Of a stretch of 57,979 bases of DNA, positions 26,854 through 35,908 are shown piece by piece (positions within the stretch are counted from its first letter, which is position 1; each line of letters begins with the position of its first letter). The stretch is from Ochromonas danica (taxonomy: Eukaryota > Sar > Chrysophyceae > Chromulinales > Chromulinaceae), in contig VKHL01000052.1 of the NCBI GenBank assembly GCA_015146655.1, positions 125,352-183,330 on the forward strand, in the 5' to 3' direction. A program made the position numbers and the translations under genes. The notes under the pieces were generated by a model. The model searched no databases, was not told the origin of the DNA, and worked only from the letters and a program-made list of their open reading frames with translations.

Positions 26854-28029
26854 TTATCGTAGACGACGTAATGCTAGAAGTGTACGACCACCTAAGATAG
26901 CCATGACAGCAGCAAATCCATATTGTAACTTCTTATCTCCCAAATGCTTTCCATAGGTACCACCCACATAGGAACCTAGCATTACACACAGTATCAATAG
27001 CGATAAGATATGATGTTTCAATAGATAAGGTGAATAGTCTTACCAAGTAAGCAACCAGCACCAAGAGGGAAAGCATAAGCTGCACGCATTGTACCATGAC
27101 GAATATGTGCTAAACTACCAAAGATAGCCGTTGGTAACATAGCTAACAGAAGAGAGAGATATTAGTTATTAACTTCATATTCAATAGACGACAAGACAAG
27201 AGTAACAGTAGTCTAACAACAAACCTGCTAGAGAAGTACCCAAAGCAACTTGATAATCCAAATCTGTAAATAAAGTTAAAGCAGGGACAGTAATAGCTCC
27301 ACCTCCTACACCAAAGATACCTGCTAATACACCTGAACAAGCACCAATTGTTAATGGCTTTATAACTTGTGGTAACACACTATCTATATTCTCCAAATCA
27401 ATAGACTGTTGAGTAGTTGTAACAATAGCCGTTGATTGATTTTCCATGTTTTCCATTTTAGTATCCGTTGAAATAGCTTTTAAATGATCACGTAATGGAA
27501 TAGTTGGTGCTACAGCAATCATAAAGATACCTAATGATTTCTTTAATAATGTTCCTGACATTGCTTGTGCTATACGTGCACCTGCAAAAACTGTTAAAGA
27601 TGAACTTAACGCAACACATGCTGCCATAAGAACATTCACTTTACCAATCATAGTAGGTAGATTATGAAGATCATCAACATTACGTAGTTTATCTAAGAAG
27701 TCAGGTTCACGTTGAAGATAAGCTAAACTACCTCCAATTGAAGTGGCTAAGACAGCTGCCATGGAAGTACCATGAGCAAGATGAGGTCTTAAACCAAAAT
27801 AACCACTTAGAAAAGGAAGTGCTACAAAGGCACCACCCATTCCTACTAATGATCCTACAGTACCAGCAAAAGTACCAGTAAGGAAAACAAGGAAAGGGAT
27901 AGCATTTCTATTAGGTAGATTAGGAGGGACAATATCAGGTGGTGGACTAGTAGAGAACCATTTTTGCATATGATAGGAAGTTGTATTCTTGATTGTTAAG
28001 AAACGATTACGTAGACTTAAACGTAACAT
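26854..28029 (-). CDS. TauE/SafE (TSUP) family anion transporter, probably mitochondrial
   Basis: Exons 28029-27225, 27142-27044 and 26975-26854 join in frame (phases 1, 1) to about 341 residues. The family's paired repeats are clear: FLTGTFAGTVGSLVGMGGAFVALPFL in the first half and IGACSGVLAGIFGVGGGAITVPAL in the second, each a glycine-rich hairpin at the start of a four-helix bundle. The third exon finishes the last helix (GDKKLQYGFAAVMAILGGRTLL). TSUP proteins export sulfite, sulfoacetate or other small sulfur/organic anions; the substrate cannot be read from sequence. The N-terminus MLRLSLRNRFLTIKN ... KWFSTSPPP is basic, Ser/Thr-rich and free of acids, which is a mitochondrial presequence pattern. 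ATG at 28029. Confidence 0.92.
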
Positions 28030-28812
28030 GATGATTATGATTATTGGAAGGAATTAATTTTGATGGAACGGTGCGTGCGGCTTCTTCTTTGTTAGATGAT
28101 GTCTCAATTGTTGTTGTTTGGTTGTCAAAGGTGATGTGATGACATCGAAATTGGGCATCGAAATCTCACACTACCTCTTGACAAAAGTCTTATTTATGGA
28201 GTTATTAGTCATAAGAGCTCTCCTCCCTGTTGTTTGTTGGGTGCTACTGTAACAATCTATAGTATGGTGGGATGAGAAAGGATAGCGTTCTATTAATAAG
28301 GTCGATGTAGAGTAGTAGTATCCTGACTTATGCTGATTAGTGAAGTTTATCAACAAAGATGTTCAGCAACAAATCACCAATTAATTGCATTCAAATCAAA
28401 AACAGTCAGAAATCCATGAAATTCCAAATTACGGTCACTACCCCAAATCCAGAAATTTCTAGTTATAACTCAAATAAACAGACTTTTCGATTTGGAAAAA
28501 CTTGGTGGCATATCAACGTTAATATTGCTTGACTTTGATTCGAACAGGTAAAGAAGAGCTGGATGAAAAGATAGAATGGACCTTGGACTAAGATAGGATA
28601 GATCACACCTAGTCTAATCTAGAATGACAAACAATCCAATCTGATAAAAAAGACGAGAAAATAATAGCATAAATATTACAAATGATAATAAAGTTATTGT
28701 CACACTACATTATTGAATGGAATAGAATAGTCAGACTGCTGTATATCCACAAGATGAGCATTTGTGTATGAGGAGCATAGGCAAAATGTGACGAGGGAGA
28801 GGAAGAGAGAGA
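28030..28812. other. Upstream region of the TSUP gene
   Basis: No gene seen. It holds a direct sequence of short AT-rich words and an AAATTTCTAGTTATAACTC stretch near 28452 that loosely resembles GAAATTTCTGAAAACAG near 10337. Nothing further supported. Confidence 0.5.
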
Positions 28813-28832
28813 TTGTCAACTACTACACAAAA

Positions 28833-29036
28833 TCAAAATATGCTCTCCCTTGACAATGATCTAACTCCAACAACAATGCACATCAAGCTACCGCTTAACA
28901 GGCCTATCATGAACAATATCGGCATCATGCTCTCTTCTTTCAAACAATGTAAAGGACTGACTCCATCTCTCATGTCAAACCATCTCATCACTTCTTTCCC
29001 TTTCTCTTTGTACAAGAGCTGATCGAGTTGACACAT
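28833..29036 (-). CDS. Possible small single-pass membrane protein (67 aa)
   Basis: ATG-started frame beginning 18 nt after the stop of the glycosyltransferase gene on the same strand. The N-terminal 38 residues are charged; residues about 39-58 (PILFMIGLLSGSLMCIVVGV) would form one transmembrane helix, followed by a short basic tail. This is the shape of a small organelle membrane subunit, but no family is recognised. An opposite-strand frame (28813-29022) overlaps it, so chance is not excluded. It could also belong to the 3' UTR of the glycosyltransferase transcript. Confidence 0.33.
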   Translation of the reverse strand: MCQLDQLLYKEKGKEVMRWFDMRDGVSPLHCLKEESMMPILFMIGLLSGSLMCIVVGVRSLSRESIF

Positions 29037-29054
29037 AACAGTAAGGGGTGCAAA

Positions 29055-30344
29055 CTAAAGAAACGTCTCGAGCTTTGGACAACCTGGTAGATAACCCAAA
29101 GGTACCCATCCATACTGAAAAGGTTTTAACCAAGGACTAGCACAATAAGCTTCTCCTGGGTTATAGGTCTTAAGACGGAATTGGTCAACAAAGCGTTGGA
29201 ATTTCTTTCTTCCATATCTCTCACATCTTGCCTTTGAAATATGATTAATACATTGTACATCCCCTAAGATTGCACTAGAAAATTTCTCAAATCGACTACC
29301 TCTGTCTTCTATTTCTGATTGTGTTAAATTCTTTGACAAAGCTCTGTAAGACTTTTCATTTAATCCATGACGGAAAATGACAGTAGGTTCCATAGGATTA
29401 CGAAATTTTGTCATATTTACATGACTGTTGCTATTCGTAACATTGATTTGTCCAGCAGCACGAAGATTACCATGTGATAGTAACGTATTATTATAGAACA
29501 ACTCCTTCTGTCTATTGTACTGAATCATAAAACCATCATTATCACCTTCTTGTTGTCTCATAGCTAATTGTTCTCTCCATAATCGTAAAACTTCTTTAGA
29601 TCGTTCACGATGTACAACAAAGCTACCAGCATGAATATCTTGTAATTCATGATTTTCTTCATCATAGACAGCACGTGTAACCTTAATATTCACATTTTCA
29701 TCTTTATTATCCCATGATGGACCAGCTGTAACCATATCTTTTGCACATCCATCTAATCCAAAGAGTACATCACAATCAACATAAGCTATAGTATGAATAT
29801 TAGGATCACGGATAAAGTCAAACAATCGTGTTTTCATCTCAAAAGAACGTACACGTGACTTTCTAGCACCAACTTTAGGATGACTAAAATCAATACCACC
29901 ATGTGAAAAATCTTCACCAACAACAACATAATGGAAATGATGACGATTCATACCAGCATTTTCAACAATCTTCTTAGGGTTAAAGCATGTCTTACGATCT
30001 GTGATGAGATAGACATCACCATCCCATCCACCAAAACGAACTAAGCTTTCAATAGCAGCATCACAATTCTTTTGATATGCTTGTGCTCCTAATGCTAAGA
30101 AGGCAAAAGCTGCACCAGAGACACTTGAACGATTACGTGCTTCTGGAACCTTCATATAGATACCTTGTTTATTGGGGGTTGTTGTTGTTGTCTTAGGTTC
30201 AGAAAAGGCATGAGTATTATATTCAAGTCGAAACCAGTAGAAAATAACACAGACAATACCAACAACCCAAAAGACAACCCATGATTTCAAACGAATGGTT
30301 GATAATTTTTGTAAAATAGAATTTGTCTGATGATGATCAACCAT
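29055..30344 (-). CDS. Type II membrane glycosyltransferase with DxD motif
   Basis: Single exon, 429 residues from the first ATG (30344); open frame continues upstream but without ATG. A 20-residue cytosolic tail is followed by one transmembrane anchor (SWVVFWVVGIVCVIFYWF, about 21-38), a stem, and a catalytic region with strand DGDVYLITD (about 109-116) and the metal/nucleotide-sugar motif YVDCDVLFG (DCD at 190-192). This topology and the DxD place it among Golgi GT-A enzymes; the layout suggests a GT8 or nucleotide-diphospho-sugar transferase-like group, not assigned further. Several N-x-S/T sites are present (for example NVTNSN, NMT, NLT), fitting a luminal domain. It ends in a Cys/Pro/Gly-rich segment (AYCASPWLKPFQYGWVPLGY). 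Divergent from the TPR gene at 30980. Confidence 0.8.
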   Translation of the reverse strand: MVDHHQTNSILQKLSTIRLKSWVVFWVVGIVCVIFYWFRLEYNTHAFSEPKTTTTTPNKQGIYMKVPEARNRSSVSGAAFAFLALGAQAYQKNCDAAIESLVRFGGWDGDVYLITDRKTCFNPKKIVENAGMNRHHFHYVVVGEDFSHGGIDFSHPKVGARKSRVRSFEMKTRLFDFIRDPNIHTIAYVDCDVLFGLDGCAKDMVTAGPSWDNKDENVNIKVTRAVYDEENHELQDIHAGSFVVHRERSKEVLRLWREQLAMRQQEGDNDGFMIQYNRQKELFYNNTLLSHGNLRAAGQINVTNSNSHVNMTKFRNPMEPTVIFRHGLNEKSYRALSKNLTQSEIEDRGSRFEKFSSAILGDVQCINHISKARCERYGRKKFQRFVDQFRLKTYNPGEAYCASPWLKPFQYGWVPLGYLPGCPKLETFL

Positions 30345-30749
30345 GATGATTAATTTAGATGAGAAAGAAGAATAAAGATTAAGGTAAAGATTACTATTGT
30401 ATCTACTATCCACTCGTCTAAACTGCTGCTTCTGCTTGTCCTTCTTCCGATCCAATCCTGCCAACCAAATTGTGGTGTTGGGCTCCCTCGCAGCGTAATA
30501 ATAACTGAACGAACAAAATAAAGGGGACTTTTAACTCATAGATTTGGAGTTCAAAGTTATTCACTGTGTTATTTTTTTTGTGTGTTTGCTCTGATTGTAT
30601 GCAAGGCAATGATGTGTTGGTTGCACTGTACTTCACTATAGCTATATCGTTATATAGTGTAGTTATACGAGATGACTAGATTGGGCTTCTGCAGCCTTCT
30701 TTCCATAAAATGTGATAGTCAACTTGAAGACTTCATAGCAATGCACCAC

Positions 30750-30790
30750 TTCCAGCAGCCAATTTTGTTAAGTTAAAAGTGAGAAGGCGA
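30750..30790. promoter_or_regulatory. TTAAGTTAA element in divergent promoter
   Basis: CAGCAGCCAATTTTGTTAAGTTAAAAG spans about 30755-30780, in the order CAGCAG, a short spacer, T-rich, TTAAGTTAA. The same order is seen near 10281 and 19210, again between divergent genes (starts at 30344 and 30980). Confidence 0.45.
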
Positions 30791-30883
30791 TGCTCAACGG
30801 CATCTTGTGAGTGTTTGATGATTGGGGAGTACTTTGGTGGTTTTAATTGCATTCAAACTGACGTCGCCCACAGAATTCAGGAG

Positions 30884-30958
30884 ATGAACTTGAAGCAGAA
30901 GAGCAGCGGCAGAAGAGCAGCGGCAGAAGAGCGGCGTCCTCACAAACGATTGAATTGA
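30884..30958 (+). promoter_or_regulatory. Upstream ORF over a 14-bp triplicate repeat
   Basis: ATG at 30884 opens 24 codons ending with TGA at 30956-30958, 21 nt before the TPR start codon. The peptide is very basic (MNLKQKSSGRRAAAEERRPH). Three tandem copies of GCAGAAGAGCAGCG (last copy GCAGAAGAGCGGCG) at 30895-30936 encode most of it. If in the mRNA leader, it could lower or gate translation of the downstream gene. Confidence 0.45.
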
Positions 30959-30979
30959 TCAAAACAAAGTTGGTCAAAA

Positions 30980-31738
30980 ATGGGAGCAGGAGCAAGTTCC
31001 ACCAGCCAAAATGTTGACAAAAATGATGCTGATCGCTCAGTAACCTGTCGTTCTGTACAGTCAGTCGTGGAGAGATTTTCTTTAAATGGAGACCTAGTGG
31101 CTATGAGAGAGTTGTACCTTCTATCCATAGAAGAATATACACACAAGTTAGGTGCTAGTCATATGCTAACTCGAGAAGCTATGAATGCACTAGCTGGTAT
31201 CTATATTAAAGAGAGGAATTTGGAAGAGGCTGAAAGAATGCACACAGCAGTTCTCAAGACCACTCGAAATGCCTTAGGAGATGATCATCCTGAAACATTG
31301 AAATCCTGTTATAACTTAGGTGGGACTTTATTCAAAGCTACTAAGTATGAGGAAGCTAGTATTTGGTTTCTTCGTTGCTTCCATGCTCAAGAGCAGATGT
31401 TGGGTTCTTCTCATCCGGATACTATCTTAAGTCTACAATACCTTGTTTTGTCATTAGCTGAGAGTGGAAGATATTATGATGCTGAATCTCTATTGAAATC
31501 AACCATAGACAAACTACTCATTTCTGAAGGTAGTTCACTCTATATGATAGATTTGTCATTCATGTTGTGTGCTATTTATGATGCACAAGGTCGTGTCCAA
31601 GAAGCTATTGTCTTATGTCAGGATAGCATTGAGATGTGTAAGTTACTTGAAGAAGGCGAAGGTGCTCACTTGTTAAAGGAAGGAGAGCACTATCTTTCTT
31701 TATTATTGGAAGGAAAGTCTATCAAGTCCAATGCTTAA
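30980..31738 (+). CDS. TPR protein, kinesin-light-chain type, possibly N-myristoylated
   Basis: Intronless, 252 residues. The N-terminus MGAGASST fits an N-myristoylation signal (Gly2, Ser at positions 6-7), predicting membrane attachment. From about residue 35 there are four to five TPRs of the 42-residue kinesin-light-chain type: repeats end in LG-x-x-HP-x-T-L-x-S (ALGDDHPETLKSCYNLGGTL; MLGSSHPDTILSLQYLVLSL) and start EEAERMHTAVLKT or YDAESLLKSTI. TPRs bind peptide partners; there is no motor or other catalytic domain, so it is probably an adaptor. The start is chosen because the myristoylation motif begins there and a uORF precedes it. It shares the repeat class with the giant protein at 47193 but lacks its N-terminal domain. 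Target unknown. Confidence 0.85.
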   Translation: MGAGASSTSQNVDKNDADRSVTCRSVQSVVERFSLNGDLVAMRELYLLSIEEYTHKLGASHMLTREAMNALAGIYIKERNLEEAERMHTAVLKTTRNALGDDHPETLKSCYNLGGTLFKATKYEEASIWFLRCFHAQEQMLGSSHPDTILSLQYLVLSLAESGRYYDAESLLKSTIDKLLISEGSSLYMIDLSFMLCAIYDAQGRVQEAIVLCQDSIEMCKLLEEGEGAHLLKEGEHYLSLLLEGKSIKSNA

Positions 31739-31887
31739 ATGTATTTTTGTTTTCTATTTTTCCCTGTGCTGTCATTTCTATTGTTGTTGCTTTGGCTACG
31801 AGTGTTAATATCCTTGGCTTTTCTGTTTCAGTTGGCTACTATTCACACACTGTCTGTTATCATATCTGCGGTGGTAGTAGCATACTC

Positions 31888-32164
31888 GGTGGTATTTATA
31901 GTACATTTGTCTGTGTTACCTTTCCATTGTGATTGGTTTGAATTTTGTCTGTCTTCACCCTGTCTGTCAATCATTCTTGTAAATGCTTGTTTGGTTGACA
32001 TTGCTTTGTAAGGAAATCCTTTCAGTGCGTGCATATTTGGTGGTATTTAGTCTACAGTACATTTGTCTGTGTCACTATTCCATCATGATGGGTTTGAAAT
32101 ATTGTCTGTCTTTACCCTCTTTCTGGTTTGGTTGACATTGCTTTGTAAGGAAATCCTTCCACTG
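31888..32164. repeat. Imperfect tandem duplication, two units of about 130 bp
   Basis: Unit 1 (about 31888-32026) and unit 2 (about 32039-32164) share GGTGGTATTTA, then ACATTTGTCTGTGT, ATTGTCTGTCTT, ACCCT, and GGTTTGGTTGACATTGCTTTG TAAGGAAATCC in the same order, with small indels. It lies in the 3' region of the TPR gene. Tract differences suggest an old duplication. Confidence 0.75.
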
Positions 32165-32425
32165 CATCGTTTAAGTTTGATTACTTTTTCCCCTGCAGTC
32201 ATCATACATCCAGTGTGACAACCAACCTGAAAATGTGCTACTCTGGACAACAAGCGGAATACAGCGAATAATAACGAAGCAAATCGGTAAAGTGGATGGC
32301 GGTGTCATATAAAGTTACATTCTAGATGCCCGCACTCACAATGCTCAGATCGAAGGGATGTGCCGAATGTCACATCAGCAAGCAAAATGTTGTAATGTTG
32401 CCTGCTTCAAAAGATTGAAATTTGA

Positions 32426-33418
32426 TTAGGCTCTGCTAACGGCGACATAGGTAGGATCGTTGGTGATGTCACAAGTGTTTTGTCCGTACTTCAAGCGAAT
32501 GTATCCACCCTCACCCCAGCTGGTACCCCAAGAGTTACGAACCTTCCAGTAGCCACCAGAGGAAGTATCAACACCAACTGCTTGGACACAGTGATCAACA
32601 GATTTACCACAAGAGCTGAGAATACCTCCCGTGTAAGAATTCCAGTTGCTAGCATCGAGGCAGACAGAGAGAGGACCAGTGCTCTGCACGTAGGAAGCCA
32701 TGTTGCTCTCTCCTTTAACAGTGGTGTATCCTGAAACCTTAATAACATACTTGCTAGAGCTAGACTTGCAAGAGCCAGTGGTTCCAGAGTAGCTGGTATA
32801 AGGATAATTAGCCTCGGTCTCAATGCCGCCAGCGCTCTTCACGTAGCTGTACGCAACCTCAGTCCAGCCACCATTGCAGCCATAAGCACTGGTAGCACAC
32901 TGTACAATCTGCTCAGGGGAAAGAGTGTAAGTCACGCCCAAAGTACGAATGGCATCAGATTCGATCTGCTCTGTGGCAGAAAAAGCCCAGCAAGAGCCAC
33001 AGTAGCCTTGATCCTTGACAGCTGTGGTATACTTGCCAGACCAATCGACAGCACCAAGGGTGTTATCAACAGGCTTGTTGTCGTTGTGATAAGTCTTGGC
33101 TTCATCGTTCTTCTGGCTAATATCGGCAGTCAAGTAATGAGCCTCAAACTCAGCCTGACTCAAATCAGAGAAAATAGTGATGCCGTGCACAGCAGAGCCG
33201 CCATTGCGAGCTTCAAGCATATTGCGATGGTCAGCAGACTTCAAATTTTCTAAGAAATGAGCAAATCTTCTGCTTTCTTCCTCCATGGTGGAATACTTCT
33301 TGGCAAAGTTCTCCTTGAAAGAATCCCATAAAGCCTTTTGTGCCTTAGGATCTTCTGGGAAAATACGACCAAAAGCAGTAGCACAAACAACAGCAAGCAC
33401 AACCACAGAGTAGATCAT
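32426..33418 (-). CDS. Cathepsin L-like papain-family cysteine protease (C1A)
   Basis: Intronless, 330 residues from the ATG at 33418; upstream codons are open but lack a good start and the signal peptide begins here. Order: signal peptide (MIYSVVVLAVVCATAFG, about 1-17); I29 inhibitor propeptide with an ERFNIN-like helix (FKENFAKKYSTMEEESRRFA) and GITIFSDLSQAEF; mature enzyme from about residue 120. Catalytic residues are all present: Gln137 and Cys143 in DQGYCGSCWAF, His276 in VDHCVQAVGV, Asn295 in RNSWGTSWGEGG. Disulphide cysteines are placed as in papain (CNGGW motif). Expected location is the lysosome/food vacuole or secreted; it digests protein, fitting a phagotroph. Codon choice is noticeably more C/G-ending than in neighbours, as in highly expressed genes. 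Divergent from SmD1. Confidence 0.95.
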   Translation of the reverse strand: MIYSVVVLAVVCATAFGRIFPEDPKAQKALWDSFKENFAKKYSTMEEESRRFAHFLENLKSADHRNMLEARNGGSAVHGITIFSDLSQAEFEAHYLTADISQKNDEAKTYHNDNKPVDNTLGAVDWSGKYTTAVKDQGYCGSCWAFSATEQIESDAIRTLGVTYTLSPEQIVQCATSAYGCNGGWTEVAYSYVKSAGGIETEANYPYTSYSGTTGSCKSSSSKYVIKVSGYTTVKGESNMASYVQSTGPLSVCLDASNWNSYTGGILSSCGKSVDHCVQAVGVDTSSGGYWKVRNSWGTSWGEGGYIRLKYGQNTCDITNDPTYVAVSRA

Positions 33419-33796
33419 CTTGGATACAATACTGTGGGTGGTGGGAGGGTAATTGGATTGTGACGATTTGATAGGATGACCCAGTTGTGCAGCAGCGGGT
33501 AGGTGGACGGAATTTCGGAATTGCGTTTTCTTTTGTCCCCTGAAGATATTCGGAATGCAGTCAGTTTCTTCCAAGAAAACGAGTTTTTGCAGACAAGTTC
33601 CAGATAGCTAATCTTTAGCAATCTAGCACTTGGCTGAGTGATGAAGGGATGATATGGAGAGTGAAAGAAAATCAAATAGAGAGGAAGACAATCAATCAAT
33701 CAAATTGTCTTTTACATCTTCTTCTATCTCTTCCTTGTTCTTTACCTCTCTTATTTTTTAAGCCTTTATTTAGAATTTCTTCTAAGTAGAAAGAAG

Positions 33797-34412
33797 ATGA
33801 AGTTGGTTAGGTAAGAGCAATCATCATCCAATTGATTTGACTGACTGTCATGGACTCTCTTAGACTTGAGAGGAAATTCTTCTCTCTCACTCTCTCACAC
33901 ACTAATAACTTCCTTTAATTAAATATGAATTTTATACTAATTTTTTATTATATGATTTACTATAGGTTTTTGATGAAGTTAAATAATGAGACTGTGACCA
34001 TTGAGTTAAAGAATGGTACAGTTGTCTCAGGTACTATCACAGGTAAAGCTTACACCCCTCCCACCTTTAAAAAAAAATACCATAAATCAAGAAGAAAAAT
34101 CCTAATTGAGATATGAACTGACTAGGTGTGGATGTGTCTATGAATACCTACTTACGCAATGCCAAAGTGACGCTTAAGGGCAAGAATCCAGTGCATCATG
34201 ACTTCCTCTCAATAAGAGGAAACAACATCCGATACTATATTCTGCCTGATAGTTTAAATCTAGATACCTTATTGGTTGATGATACCCCTAAGCATGCTGT
34301 CAGTCGTATTCAACCCAAGGCTACACGAGGTGGTGGACGTGGAGGACGAGGGGGTGGAAGAGGAGGTGGTCGTGGTGGTGGTGGACGTGGTGGTCGTAGA
34401 GGAGGACGATAG
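33797..34412 (+). CDS. SNRPD1: Small nuclear ribonucleoprotein SmD1
   Basis: Three exons, 33797-33810, 33966-34042 and 34126-34412, give 125 residues. The first exon is only 14 nt (ATG AAG TTG GTT AG) and is found because SmD1 must begin MKLVRFLMKL; the splice supplies R and F exactly. The Sm fold follows: Sm1 [33 protein letters not shown] and Sm2 [18 protein letters not shown]. The C-terminus is a (R)GG-rich tail that in other species is symmetrically dimethylated by PRMT5 and contacts SMN. SmD1 is part of the seven-membered Sm ring on U1, U2, U4 and U5 snRNAs in the spliceosome. The frame start at 33925 (a longer hydrophobic leader) is intron read-through. Length matches the family. Confidence 0.97.
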
Positions 34413-34793
34413 AGTGAATGAAGCTAGTAGGATGATGTCTTGTTGAGAGGTTGATTGGCTAAGAGATTAGGCTTTAATAGGCTGTAAGGGATTAGTTAGG
34501 TGATAATGGTCCTTATTGTGTTAAAGACTATTGGTGGAAGTGCATGCTGCCTTGGCTTGTAACTGTGTTATGAATGGGATAGTTATGGCCACTCACTATT
34601 TGTTATTAGTTGAATGTCAATGGATCGTTAACGTTGTTGTTGATATGGTCTTGACCGCTCCACTATTTATCATCTTTCTTATCTGTTAACATGCTCGTCA
34701 GATTTTGACTTAGTCTACTTGGGCTAATCTGATAGACATTTGCTGCACTTAACGGTCATAAGAGCGAGCCATGAGATAAGGAGCGAGTTAAAG

Positions 34794-34976
34794 ATGATAG
34801 AAGATGAACTATATGATCTGCTGCTCGCATCTCTGCCAACCAGGACGGATAGGGATATTTTAAAAGATTGTTTGTCAATGCTAATGGAGCACATTTACAA
34901 AGTTGGTTATAAGTCACATCACCAATGTGCTCTTACACAGCATAGACCTGTCATCACTCCTCCTCACATTAAATAG
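34794..34976 (+). CDS. Possible small protein (60 aa), unrecognised
   Basis: ATG at 34794, open to TAG at 34976; the frame extends upstream without stop to 34740. The peptide MIEDELYDLLLASLPTRTDR continues as a charged amphipathic helix and ends in a His/Pro-rich tail. Composition is protein-like and unlike nearby low-complexity DNA, but no homologue is recognised. It lies between SmD1 and CFAP52; it may be a separate gene, an exon of an unseen transcript, or chance. Confidence 0.35.
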   Translation: MIEDELYDLLLASLPTRTDRDILKDCLSMLMEHIYKVGYKSHHQCALTQHRPVITPPHIK

Positions 34977-35155
34977 GAAGAAACGCGATTATCCATGGAG
35001 GTGATTGTTTATCCAGTCAGACGTGTTTATCAGATGCAACGGTCGTTTCAAATGTTCTAGACTAGACCTCCTCTTAGCAGTCTATCTAGTACGATATCTA
35101 TCTAGTCAAGACAATATATATATATAGTTAAATAAAGAAGTCCTTACTTAAGAAA

Positions 35156-35851
35156 ATGTCTTACTCCTCTAGAAGAGAAAATCATGACTTGCTCTTCTCT
35201 AATCGAGCAACAAATGATCCAACTACTACCCGTGCTAACACCACCTCTGCACCTCCTCCTCTCTCTGCTCCTGCTGCTGGTGCTGGTGCTGCTGCTGCTG
35301 CTGCTAGTACTACTCGTCCCATCCATGATCAATATGGTCTGAGTGAAGATGAAGGAAGTGATCCACTTCAACTAGAACATGTGTTAGGATATTCTGGTCT
35401 GTATCGTCATACGATGATGACTGTTCCTATTGATGACCACACCTTCATTAAGAGGTAAGACAGACTAGACTAGACTATGCATACCCTTGCCTTACTGACT
35501 GGTGATGGTGGTGATGGTGATAGTATGGGGTCAGTGATCTCCATAGAGAGTATGAATGATCCTCAAAGACAACAATTCCTTCGTGGACATGATATGGCGG
35601 TAAGTACCTCTTATCCTACCCTCCTCCTCCTCCTCCTCCTCCTATCCTACCCTCTCCTATGCTATGCTATCCTGTGTTATGGTAACATGTCCTGGTTAAC
35701 CCTCTCCTACCTCATACCTTATCCTATCCTACCCTACCCTCTGCTATCACCTTCTCTATCTTATCCTATCCTGTACTAACATGTCTTGGCTAACCCTTCC
35801 TTTCTTGTCTTTATTGTTCTATCCTACCCACCCCTCATCCCCTGCATAACC

Positions 35852-35908
<57 letters not shown>

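Noticed and set aside
31739-32011. 90-aa hydrophobic frame directly after the TPR stop
   Set aside because: Begins at the stop of the upstream gene, overlaps the tandem duplication and has no recognisable domain.
33925-34116. Alternative SmD1 start with a hydrophobic leader ([15 protein letters not shown])
   Set aside because: This is translation of the first intron; the 14-nt upstream exon restores the conserved MKLVRF start.
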